From the NCBI GenBank assembly GCA_003979335.1, contig RYWC01000024.1:1-8402 (forward strand): DNA of 8,402 nt, given 5' to 3'. Origin of the DNA: Clostridia bacterium (lineage in GTDB: Bacteria; Bacillota_A; Clostridia; Christensenellales; Borkfalkiaceae). The notes below the pieces were generated by a model that ran no database searches, had not been told where the DNA came from, and saw nothing but the letters and a program-made list of their open reading frames with translations. Positions 1-6,840 of the stretch are shown in pieces. The translations under genes were made by a program, and so were the position numbers. How positions within the stretch are numbered: position 1 is the stretch's first letter; every line of letters begins with the position of its first letter.

Positions 1-19
1 AGATGTGTATAAGAGACAG
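1..19. other. Nextera/Tn5 mosaic-end sequencing adapter (artifact)
   Basis: The first 19 bases, AGATGTGTATAAGAGACAG, are exactly the transposase mosaic-end adapter used in Nextera libraries. They are not genomic. Native sequence starts at about base 20. Translated on the minus strand in frame with the ATPase gene, the adapter gives the tail VSYTHL. On the plus strand it gives a false protein start, MCIRDS. Both are recurrent artifacts in metagenomic protein sets. The adapter shows that this edge is a contig or read end, so the truncation of the neighbouring gene is technical and not biological. Confidence 0.97.
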
Positions 20-1436
20 TACCAATCGTACCGTTTTTGACTTCTTCGTCCAGAACGCCGTAAGCAATTCTGTCGCCCAGCTCGAACGAAACAAGGTTTT
101 TGCCGCTGATTTTTTCACAGCCCGTAACCTTTACTTTGATATCGCCGCCGACAGAAACCGCGTCGGTAGGAATAAGAAGTTCATATTCGCCGTCGGGGCA
201 TTTAATTGCTTCGGGCAAACCGAGCTGAACGCCCAAAAAGCTAAGTTTGTCAGCTTTGACTTCGCATTTAACGTAGTTGTATTCGGGTATTCTCGGCAGA
301 ACGCTGAGTTCGGTCTCTTTATCGAAAAGATGAACCTTAGCGAGGTCGAGCGCAACGTCTATTACGTCGCCGCTGTTGAATTCTATTTCAGCGTCGGCTT
401 CTATGATTATTCTTGTAGAAGTTTCGGTGTAGCCGTCGCCGTCCATATTTATATCGCCGTAAATAAGAGTTTGGTTGCCCAATTCTTCTTTATGCGAAAC
501 TTTTACTTTTATAACGGCTTTGCTTGTCTTGATTTTTTCGGGGTTGACGGAAACAGCCTCGGGACGCAAACCTATGTATACCTTGGATTTTCCGTCAAGA
601 TAAGCAGGCCTTGTCTTATACATCATTGAATAAGGCACAGTAACCTTTGCTTCGGAATAGTCGAAAGAAATATCGACCTCTTCACCTCTTTTTAACAGCG
701 AGCCTTCGAAAAAGTTCATCTGAGGCGTTCCGATGAAGCCCGCTACGAATTTATTGCCGGGATAGTTGTAAAGGTTTTTAGGCGTATCAATCTGCTGAAC
801 GAAACCGTTTTTCATTACGACTATGCGCGTACCCATAGTCATTGCCTCTACCTGGTCGTGCGTGACGTATATAAACGTAGTGTTAAGTTTTGCGTGAAGT
901 TTTGCAATTTCACTGCGCATCTGCGTCCTTAACTTAGCGTCAAGGTTTGAAAGGGGTTCGTCCAAAAGCATTACTTTCGGTTCGCGGACTATGGCTCTTC
1001 CGAGCGAAACCCTCTGCCTCTGTCCGCCGGACATTTCTTTGGGTTTTTTGCCGAGATATTCGGTTATACCCAAAATTTCCGCCGCCTCCGTAACGCGCCT
1101 GTGAATTTCTTCCTTAGGCAATTTACGCAGGGTAAGTCCGAACGCAATATTCTGATAGACGGTCATATGAGGGTAAAGCGCGTAGTTCTGGAAAACCATA
1201 GCTATATCCCTATCCTTGGGTTCTACGTCGTTTACAACCGTATCGCCAATCATAAGTTCGCCCGCGCTTATATCTTCAAGCCCCGCAATCATTCTGAGCG
1301 TAGTAGATTTACCGCAACCCGACGGACCTACGAATACGATAAATTCCTTATCTTCGATTTCCATATTGAAATCGTTTACCGCCTTGGTGCCGTTAGGATA
1401 GACCTTGTAAATGTGCTTCAAACTTAAACTTGCCAT
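20..1436 (-). CDS. malK: Carbohydrate ABC transporter ATP-binding protein, MalK/MsmX/UgpC type, 3' end missing
   Basis: This is the cytoplasmic ATPase that would power the MalF-MalG importer. I translated 472 codons by hand from ATG 1436-1434 with no stop, up to the adapter. The nucleotide-binding domain (about 1-235) is intact: Walker A GPSGCGKST at 37-45, Q-loop Q83, signature MSGGQ at 135-139, Walker B ending LLDE with D159 and E160, D-loop SNLD at 163-166, and switch H193. A TOBE-type region follows, with LRPEAVSV at 290-297, and the family's usual ending (HLFDKETE) lies at 369-376. MsmX/MalK proteins normally stop near 360-375 residues, but this one continues for at least 95 more. That extra part carries a second motif like the first (see findings). 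The start follows the amylase stop by 16 bases and has an AAGGGA ribosome site, so it is probably the last known gene of the operon. The symbol is by context; msmX or ugpC would fit the sequence equally well. Confidence 0.93.
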
Positions 1437-1452
1437 TTTTTCTTCCCTTACC

Positions 1453-2982
1453 TTACTTTAAAATAGATATAGAATATGCCGGCATTTTCAATGTGGTGCC
1501 GTCCTTGGTTATTTTGCCTGAAGTGCAAATCTGCTGAGCGATGCCGCCTTCCATATCAGGCACTGTCTTTGATTCTTCGCCGAAGTTGATAACCACGGTT
1601 ATAACTTCGTCGCCGTAAGTCTTAGTGAATGCAAGCACTTCGCTGTCGTCAGTGCTGATAAGTCTCGCTTTACCGCGCATTAACGAGGGGAAAGCGTTTC
1701 TTGCGTTGTTGCATTTTTTGTAATAGTTGAGAATAGAATTGGGATTTTTAAGCTGCTCCTCTACTCCGTCGAACGCGTAAACGTTGTGCTGTGTGCCGAT
1801 AGGCGGCAATGTTATGTTTGTCTTTGCATTGTCCCAAAGCATGCCTATTCTCAAATCGGGGTCGTTATGGGCGCCTATCATTCCTATTTCGTCGCCGTAG
1901 TAGGTAAACGTGTTGCCGCTGAGCATCGAAAGTACGCCGTAAGCGAATTTTGTTTTAACTTCGTCTTTTGACATTACGCTTGCAATTCTTCCGACGCCAT
2001 TGTCATGGTTGCTTAAAAACGGAGCAGGAATGTAATTATTGGAATTGCTTTTAAGATTTACCATCGACATCCAGAAATCTGAAGCCGAATTGGATTTGAC
2101 CGCCTGTGCAATTTCGCCGGAACCTGCGCCGGGGAAGTTGAAAAAGCTGTCGCATCCGCTCTTGTAAAATTCGGATATGGTTGCTCCGCCCGACCAAGCT
2201 TCGCCGACGATATAAGCTCTTTCGTTATACTTGACGGCAGTTTCTTTTATCCATTTGCAGAATTCCACGCTTTCCGATTGCGACTGAGAATAGTAACAAC
2301 AGCCGTCAAGACGGAAACCGTCTGTTCCAAGTTCAATCCAATACTTTATAATGCTTTCAATCTCGTTTCTTACCGCCGTACCGTTTATGTTGAGATCGGG
2401 CATAGAGGAAGAAAACTGAGATTCGTACCAGATGTTGCCGCTCTGGGTATAGCCTGCCTGCTGTCTGTTAGACCAGTTGTAATAATCGGCGTATTTGCTT
2501 TCGCCGCCCTGTCCCTTTTTATAAGCCAGCGCGCTTTTAAACCAAGGATGTTCGGAAGACGTATGGTTTACCACAAGGTCCATAATTACTTTTACGTCCT
2601 TTGAGTGCGCCACTTCCAAAAGATTTTTGTAATCTTCCAAAGTACCTAGCGACGGGTTTATAGACTTATAGTCCGTAACGTCGTACCCGTGATAGCTGGA
2701 ACAGCTGTTTATGGGCATAAGCCATATGCCCGTATAACCCATATCGCGTATATAGTCCATCTTCTCGGCTACGCCGTTTAAATCGCCGACGCCGTCGCCG
2801 TCCGAGTCGTAATAAGACGACACGAAAATTTCGTAATAGTTGTCGTATGCGTCGTCTATTATATTTTCTTCAAGTAAAGCCGTACTTTCGCCGTTATCGC
2901 AAGCTGCAAAGCCCATAACCGCTACGGAAGCCGTAATTACGGTCGCCGCCGTGCATACGGCGCATAAAAATTTCTTTTTCAT
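1453..2982 (-). CDS. GH13 alpha-amylase-family lipoprotein, surface-anchored
   Basis: A 509-residue glycoside hydrolase family 13 enzyme expected to hydrolyse alpha-1,4-glucan (starch or maltodextrin) outside the membrane. The N-terminus is a lipoprotein signal: Lys-rich start, hydrophobic core, then lipobox FAAC with lipidated Cys28. The GH13 signatures appear in order: DGDGVGDLNG at 61-70 (calcium-site type), region I DLVVNH at 135-140, region V MPDLN at 194-198, region II GFRLD at 222-226 with nucleophile D226, region III VGEAW with acid/base E261, and region IV LSNHD at 323-327 with transition-state stabiliser D327. A short beta-rich C-terminal domain follows, and I see no carbohydrate-binding module or wall anchor. 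Region II continues as Gly-Cys-Cys-Tyr, which is unusual. The start has a modest TAAGG ribosome site 6 bases upstream and lies 29 bases after malG. Alpha-amylase, neopullulanase or a maltogenic enzyme are all possible; the exact specificity cannot be read from sequence. Confidence 0.93.
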   Translation of the reverse strand: MKKKFLCAVCTAATVITASVAVMGFAACDNGESTALLEENIIDDAYDNYYEIFVSSYYDSDGDGVGDLNGVAEKMDYIRDMGYTGIWLMPINSCSSYHGYDVTDYKSINPSLGTLEDYKNLLEVAHSKDVKVIMDLVVNHTSSEHPWFKSALAYKKGQGGESKYADYYNWSNRQQAGYTQSGNIWYESQFSSSMPDLNINGTAVRNEIESIIKYWIELGTDGFRLDGCCYYSQSQSESVEFCKWIKETAVKYNERAYIVGEAWSGGATISEFYKSGCDSFFNFPGAGSGEIAQAVKSNSASDFWMSMVNLKSNSNNYIPAPFLSNHDNGVGRIASVMSKDEVKTKFAYGVLSMLSGNTFTYYGDEIGMIGAHNDPDLRIGMLWDNAKTNITLPPIGTQHNVYAFDGVEEQLKNPNSILNYYKKCNNARNAFPSLMRGKARLISTDDSEVLAFTKTYGDEVITVVINFGEESKTVPDMEGGIAQQICTSGKITKDGTTLKMPAYSISILK

Positions 2983-3011
2983 ACTTAGCCTTATAATTTT
3001 TAAAAGGAATT

Positions 3012-3887
3012 TTAACCTTTGACCGAACCGCCCGTTACGCCCTGAACGTAGTATTTCTGCAACAGGAAGAAAAGAACGGTTATCGGAATCGAAATCAACA
3101 CGCCTGCCGCGCAGAACCTTGTAAAGTATTCCTGAACGGTCTCCCTTTCAAGCATCTTTTTAAGTCCGACCGCTACGTTGTAATAATTCTGGTCGCCGAA
3201 CGCTATAAGCGAGGCAAACATGAACTCTCCCCAAGGAGCCATAAACGCCGTTAAAACTGTATAGATGATGATAGGTTTAGCAAGAGGAAGTATTATCTTA
3301 AAGAAAATTGTTCTTCTGCTCGCACCGTCTATTCTCGCCGCCTCGTCCAATGATTTTGGAATGGTATCGAAGAAACCCTTGCAGACGTAATAACCCATAC
3401 AGGAGCTTCCGACGTATACGAGAATAAGTCCCACTATTCCGAGTTCCTGCGTAAGTCCCAAAAGCTTTAACAGGAAGTAGATTGCCGTCATAGACATAAA
3501 GCCGGGGAACATTCCCAAAACGAGCATAAGGTTCATAAGGGGCTTTCTCATTTTAAAGCGCAACCTTGAAAGCGCATAGCTCGTCATTAAAACTATCATA
3601 GTCTGAACGACTGTTACCACCACCGAAATAAGCAGGGTCATTCCGTACCAACGGGGGAAATCATATATCGATTTGTCTGTAAAAAGCTTAATGTAGTTAT
3701 CAAACGTCCACTGCTTGGGCCAGAAATAGAGCGTTGCCGCGCCCGGTTCGCCCCTGAGCGACTGTAATACAAGATAAAAGAAAGGGAACAGCCAGACTAT
3801 GCTGATTATTACGAGTATAACGTAAATGGCAATGTTAGTTCCTCTTTCCGCCGCTTTCTTACTGCGTAATTTTCTCTTTGCCGCCAT
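3012..3887 (-). CDS. malG: Maltodextrin ABC transporter permease MalG
   Basis: A 291-residue inner-membrane permease that pairs with MalF to form the maltodextrin channel. It has about six hydrophobic helices, near residues 20-40, 82-107, 116-140, 150-170, 207-229 and 262-277. The EAA loop that docks on the ATPase reads DEAARIDGAS at 181-190 and continues through LPLAKP at about 200-205. The C-terminus ends TGGSVKG, as in MalG relatives, and the length matches the family. I chose ATG 3887-3885, which begins MAAKRKL: its A is the last base of the malF stop codon (TAATG). AGGAGG lies at 3903-3898, 10 bases upstream. A longer in-frame start at 4001 would add 38 residues of charged, non-family sequence deep inside malF and is rejected. 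The one-base overlap suggests translational coupling, suited to equal amounts of the two permeases. Confidence 0.95.
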   Translation of the reverse strand: MAAKRKLRSKKAAERGTNIAIYVILVIISIVWLFPFFYLVLQSLRGEPGAATLYFWPKQWTFDNYIKLFTDKSIYDFPRWYGMTLLISVVVTVVQTMIVLMTSYALSRLRFKMRKPLMNLMLVLGMFPGFMSMTAIYFLLKLLGLTQELGIVGLILVYVGSSCMGYYVCKGFFDTIPKSLDEAARIDGASRRTIFFKIILPLAKPIIIYTVLTAFMAPWGEFMFASLIAFGDQNYYNVAVGLKKMLERETVQEYFTRFCAAGVLISIPITVLFFLLQKYYVQGVTGGSVKG

Positions 3888-5410
3888 TACATGAAATCCT
3901 CCTCGTTCTTTACCGCGCCCGAGCGGTTGTAAACAATAAGGGAAACAACTGCGGTTATAATGAACATCAGTATGCTTATAACCGAAGCCACGCCGTACCA
4001 CTGCTTATCCATAATGAGTTTGTAAAGCCAGGTTATAAGCAGGTCGGTTTCGCCTGCGCCGTTTATGGCGAATTCAAGCGTTGACGGTCCGCCGCCCGAA
4101 AGAAGATATATAATGTTGAAGTTGTTCAGGTTGCCTATAAACTGCGTAAGAAGATAGGGACCCGTGACGTGAAGCATATAAGGCAAAGTTATTTTATAGA
4201 ATGCTTTTACGGGACCCGCGCCGTCTATTCTCGCGGACTCATACAAATCTTCGGGTATGTTCATAAGGATGCCCGTACAGATAAGCATTGTATAAGGTAT
4301 ACCCACCCATACGTTTACGACGATTATCGTAACCTTTGCAACCGTGCTGTTCGTAAGGAAAGGAATAGATTCGCTTATCCAGCCCCACGATTTGAGCAGG
4401 TTATTGAACACGCCGTTTTCCGCAAGCATCTGCGACATAAGCAACAGCGAAATGAACTGAGGCACCGCTATGGTCATAATTAGAACGGTACGCCAAAGCT
4501 TTTTGCACTTTATGCCTTTTTTGTTGATTATTATTGCAACTATCATTCCCAGAATATAGTTCGAGAATGTTGCAAAGAATGCCCAGATAACCGTCCAAAT
4601 AAGTATTTTACCGAACATCATTCCGAACTGCGTACTCTGCGAAATTCCGCCGCCGAGCACCGCCCCGAAGTTCTGCCAGCCAACCCAGGTGAACAGCTCC
4701 GCAGGGGGCATATGCGCGTCGTCATAGTTGGTAAACGCGATAAGCACCATAAAAACTATGGGGAAAATCGTGAATATCGTAAGTCCGCCGAGGGGTACGG
4801 AAAGCAGGGTCTTGTGATACTGCTCGTCGGCAAACGAACGCAAATCGTCCTTAGCCGATGCAAGTTTCTGCTTTGCTTCCACCATCTGTTGCGCAAGGTA
4901 AGCCGACTTTACGTTTTTATACCACGCGTACACGAAAGACACAATAATGAATATCGTAAGCAGACCGTACAGCAATATAAGCAGACTGTTATCGCCCTCT
5001 GTATATTCCCATATTCCCGTTATGGGATTTTCGTGTTCGCCTGCTTTAAGCGTTCCCAATGTGCCCAACATACCGAGATACTGCCAACCGAACAGCAATA
5101 TGTAGACTATGAAAAGCGCTTCGAACAAAAGGTACATTATACCCCTTAGCCACTGTTTGCGCGCAAGCTGCGAAAAGCCCATTACAGCAAACGAAGTACG
5201 GGTTTTCCAGTCTCCGTGTTTTGCCGCAGTTCCTATTGTAATGAAAATGTTAGCAAAAGAACGCCATACTTTCTTTGCCGCGTTTACTACGGTAACTTTA
5301 AAGAAATTGACGAATAAAAGCGGCAGATGTTTGAAGAAACTTACAAATTTATAGCAGAACTTCTGCCAGACTGTCATTTTGAGATAATCAAGCTCTGAAA
5401 CGTTCTCCAT
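3887..5410 (-). CDS. malF: Maltodextrin ABC transporter permease MalF
   Basis: A 507-residue membrane permease, the larger channel subunit of the maltodextrin importer. About eight hydrophobic helices are visible: near 91-112, 142-163, 203-226, 268-296, 308-330, 356-381, 415-435 and 472-494. The EAA loop YESARIDGAGP sits at 390-400 and runs on to ITLP at 407-410; it contacts the ATPase. Before the first helix lies an extension of about 85 residues rich in Phe, Trp and Lys, ending in a GDWKTRTSF segment at 66-74. A charged stretch at 165-200 links the second and third helices. E. coli MalF has a similar length (about 514) but gets it mainly from a large periplasmic loop, so the extra length is placed differently here. 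The start ATG 5410-5408 has AAGGGGGG at 5425-5418, 7 bases upstream. The gene follows the binding protein and a hairpin, and runs into malG. Confidence 0.95.
   Translation of the reverse strand: MENVSELDYLKMTVWQKFCYKFVSFFKHLPLLFVNFFKVTVVNAAKKVWRSFANIFITIGTAAKHGDWKTRTSFAVMGFSQLARKQWLRGIMYLLFEALFIVYILLFGWQYLGMLGTLGTLKAGEHENPITGIWEYTEGDNSLLILLYGLLTIFIIVSFVYAWYKNVKSAYLAQQMVEAKQKLASAKDDLRSFADEQYHKTLLSVPLGGLTIFTIFPIVFMVLIAFTNYDDAHMPPAELFTWVGWQNFGAVLGGGISQSTQFGMMFGKILIWTVIWAFFATFSNYILGMIVAIIINKKGIKCKKLWRTVLIMTIAVPQFISLLLMSQMLAENGVFNNLLKSWGWISESIPFLTNSTVAKVTIIVVNVWVGIPYTMLICTGILMNIPEDLYESARIDGAGPVKAFYKITLPYMLHVTGPYLLTQFIGNLNNFNIIYLLSGGGPSTLEFAINGAGETDLLITWLYKLIMDKQWYGVASVISILMFIITAVVSLIVYNRSGAVKNEEDFM
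3898..3903 (-). promoter_or_regulatory. Ribosome binding site deciding the malG start
   Basis: AGGAGG lies inside the last codons of malF, 10 bases before the ATG at 3887. With the TAATG stop-start overlap it fixes the malG start at 3887, rather than the longer in-frame start at 4001. The spacing is slightly long, so re-initiation by ribosomes finishing malF probably contributes. Confidence 0.75.
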
Positions 5411-5444
5411 ATCTGTTCCCCCCTTCTGTTTTTATACTTGATTC

Positions 5445-5466
5445 GGGGCAAAGATTCCTTTGCCCC
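5445..5466 (-). promoter_or_regulatory. Perfect 9-bp hairpin in the malE-malF gap
   Basis: GGGGCAAAG (5445-5453), loop ATTC, then CTTTGCCCC (5458-5466) form a 9-bp stem without mismatch and with a 4-base loop, inside the 80-base gap between the binding protein and malF. On the transcribed strand the stem is followed by GAATCAAGTATAAAAA, with no immediate U-run, so it is not a standard intrinsic terminator. The likely role, by inference, is to protect the 3' end of the binding-protein message or to attenuate downstream transcription, so that the binding protein outnumbers the permeases. Confidence 0.75.
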
Positions 5467-5490
5467 TGTAATTCGAATTTATTGTTTAAT

Positions 5491-6777
5491 TTAAGCCTCG
5501 GTGCTTGCCTTTGTGTTCAAACCTTTAACAAGTGTTTCAAGCTTTTCGGGCAGGTTTTCCTTCGTAATCGAAGGTTTGTTGCCGTTGACACCCTCGCCGA
5601 AGCCTTTCATTGCATCCCAATAGCTGGAAGGAAGCGCGTCCTGGAACTTAACGCCGTTTACAGCTTTTCTCTGTGCGTCGAACGCTGCAAGCGCGATGTT
5701 GTTCTTTACTTTATCGAGAGCGGCTACTTCTTTGTTGGAAGGACCGGTCTGCAACGTGTCGAACCTCTTCTCCTGCATAGCTTTGCTTGAAAGGAAAGCC
5801 GCCAGTTTGTGCGCTTCTTCAAGGTGATTAGAGTTAGGGTTTACACCGTAAAGTTTATAGCCGATGAAAGAATTCATCTGATAATCTTCATCTGTAAGCG
5901 AGCTGTGGAAAGTAGGCATCTTGGTTGCCGCATAGTTGTCGCCCCATTTTTGAGAAATAAGCTGAGCGTTCCAAGTACCGGAAATGCACGCGCCGAGCTG
6001 GTCGCTGTTGAGGTACTGACTGATAACGGTATCGTCGCCGTTTACAAATACGAGTTTCTTTTCGTTGAGTTCGATGTGCGCCGTTCCGCCCACGTCGCCG
6101 TAGGTTATATCTCTCTTGCCGGGGATTTTCTCGTCAAAGTTGCACTTTGAGCTGAGCAGGTCAGTGCCCTTGCTACCGCCCCATTCCAATTCGTATGTAC
6201 CGCCGCAACCGAAGAAGAACGTGCCGACATACCAAGCTTCCCTTTGGTTGAAGATAAAATATTTGCCGTTGTCATAGCAGTCCTGCAACACGGCTTCAAG
6301 ACTTCCGACGGAAGTTTCCTTGACAACGGAACTGTCATAATACATAAAGTAACCGTTATCGGATGCGTAAGGATAGCCGTAATAACCGTCAAGAATTTTT
6401 GCCGCCTGAACAGAACCTTCGTCGTTATCCGCCTTGATTTTATCCACCGCCGCGGTGCTGAGACGAGCGAGCGCGTTTATTTTTCTGAGGTTGATAAGCT
6501 GGTCGTTTGCAAAGCCGAATACGTCTGCGCTTGCGGTAACGTCTTTGCTTATCTGCGCGTAAGCTTCGCTTTCGCCGCATACGCCGAGTTTTATTTCCGT
6601 AGTGATGTCGGGATTTTCCTTCTTGAACTCCTCAATCATTTCTCTGAGCATAGTCTGCTGGTTCTGCGCACCCCATACGGTGATGCCTTTGTCGCCTCCG
6701 CAAGCCGCAAGCGAACACGTTGCGCCCACAGCCAAAACACTGCATGCAAGCATAGCCAAAATTCTGCGTTTTTTCAT
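5491..6777 (-). CDS. malE: Maltodextrin-binding lipoprotein, MalE-like (family 1 solute-binding protein)
   Basis: A 428-residue extracytoplasmic binding protein that would capture maltose or maltodextrins for MalFG. The N-terminus is a clear lipoprotein signal, MKKRRIL with lipobox LAAC, lipidated Cys26, then a short Gly-rich linker. The mature part starts with the typical ITVWGAQNQ strand (32-40) followed by a helix ending in FKKENPDI (51-58). Other family features are YGYPYASDNG at 133-142, the hinge-region ISGTWNA at 265-271, and the C-terminal helical lobe. The mature protein has five further cysteines (67, 167, 191, 212 and 264), quite many for a secreted protein and compatible with anaerobic life. 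The start at 6777 has GGGGAGGAGT at 6792-6783, 6 bases upstream, the strongest ribosome site in the operon, which fits the high output expected of a binding protein. The ligand is assigned from neighbours (malQ, amylase, MalFG), not from binding residues. Confidence 0.92.
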   Translation of the reverse strand: MKKRRILAMLACSVLAVGATCSLAACGGDKGITVWGAQNQQTMLREMIEEFKKENPDITTEIKLGVCGESEAYAQISKDVTASADVFGFANDQLINLRKINALARLSTAAVDKIKADNDEGSVQAAKILDGYYGYPYASDNGYFMYYDSSVVKETSVGSLEAVLQDCYDNGKYFIFNQREAWYVGTFFFGCGGTYELEWGGSKGTDLLSSKCNFDEKIPGKRDITYGDVGGTAHIELNEKKLVFVNGDDTVISQYLNSDQLGACISGTWNAQLISQKWGDNYAATKMPTFHSSLTDEDYQMNSFIGYKLYGVNPNSNHLEEAHKLAAFLSSKAMQEKRFDTLQTGPSNKEVAALDKVKNNIALAAFDAQRKAVNGVKFQDALPSSYWDAMKGFGEGVNGNKPSITKENLPEKLETLVKGLNTKASTEA

Positions 6778-6782
6778 TTTTT

Positions 6783-6792
6783 ACTCCTCCCC
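6783..6792 (-). promoter_or_regulatory. Strong ribosome binding site of the binding-protein gene
   Basis: GGGGAGGAGT sits 6 bases before the ATG at 6777, followed by an A-rich spacer. It is the closest match in the window to the anti-Shine-Dalgarno sequence, and fits the need for much more binding protein than permease. Confidence 0.8.
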
Positions 6793-6840
6793 TTTGAAAA
6801 AACTTGTATTTATTAACCGCCTCTGTGCGGATAAATTCCT

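Noticed and set aside
3..629. Plus-strand reading frame of 208 codons starting MCIRDS
   Set aside because: Its start codon lies in the sequencing adapter and the rest is antisense to the ATPase gene, whose motifs and continuity are clear.
3888..4001. Longer N-terminus for MalG
   Set aside because: The 38 extra residues are hydrophilic and unlike MalG, and lie within malF; the ribosome site and TAATG overlap support the start at 3887.
6244..6816. Plus-strand reading frame of 190 codons
   Set aside because: It is fully antisense to the binding-protein gene apart from its last bases, has no recognisable domain, and is a by-product of the GC-rich third positions of the real gene.
6817..6830. 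Small hairpin CCGC-CTCTGT-GCGG in the malQ-malE gap
   Set aside because: A stem of only 4 bp with a 6-base loop and no U-run is too weak to call a terminator or attenuator.
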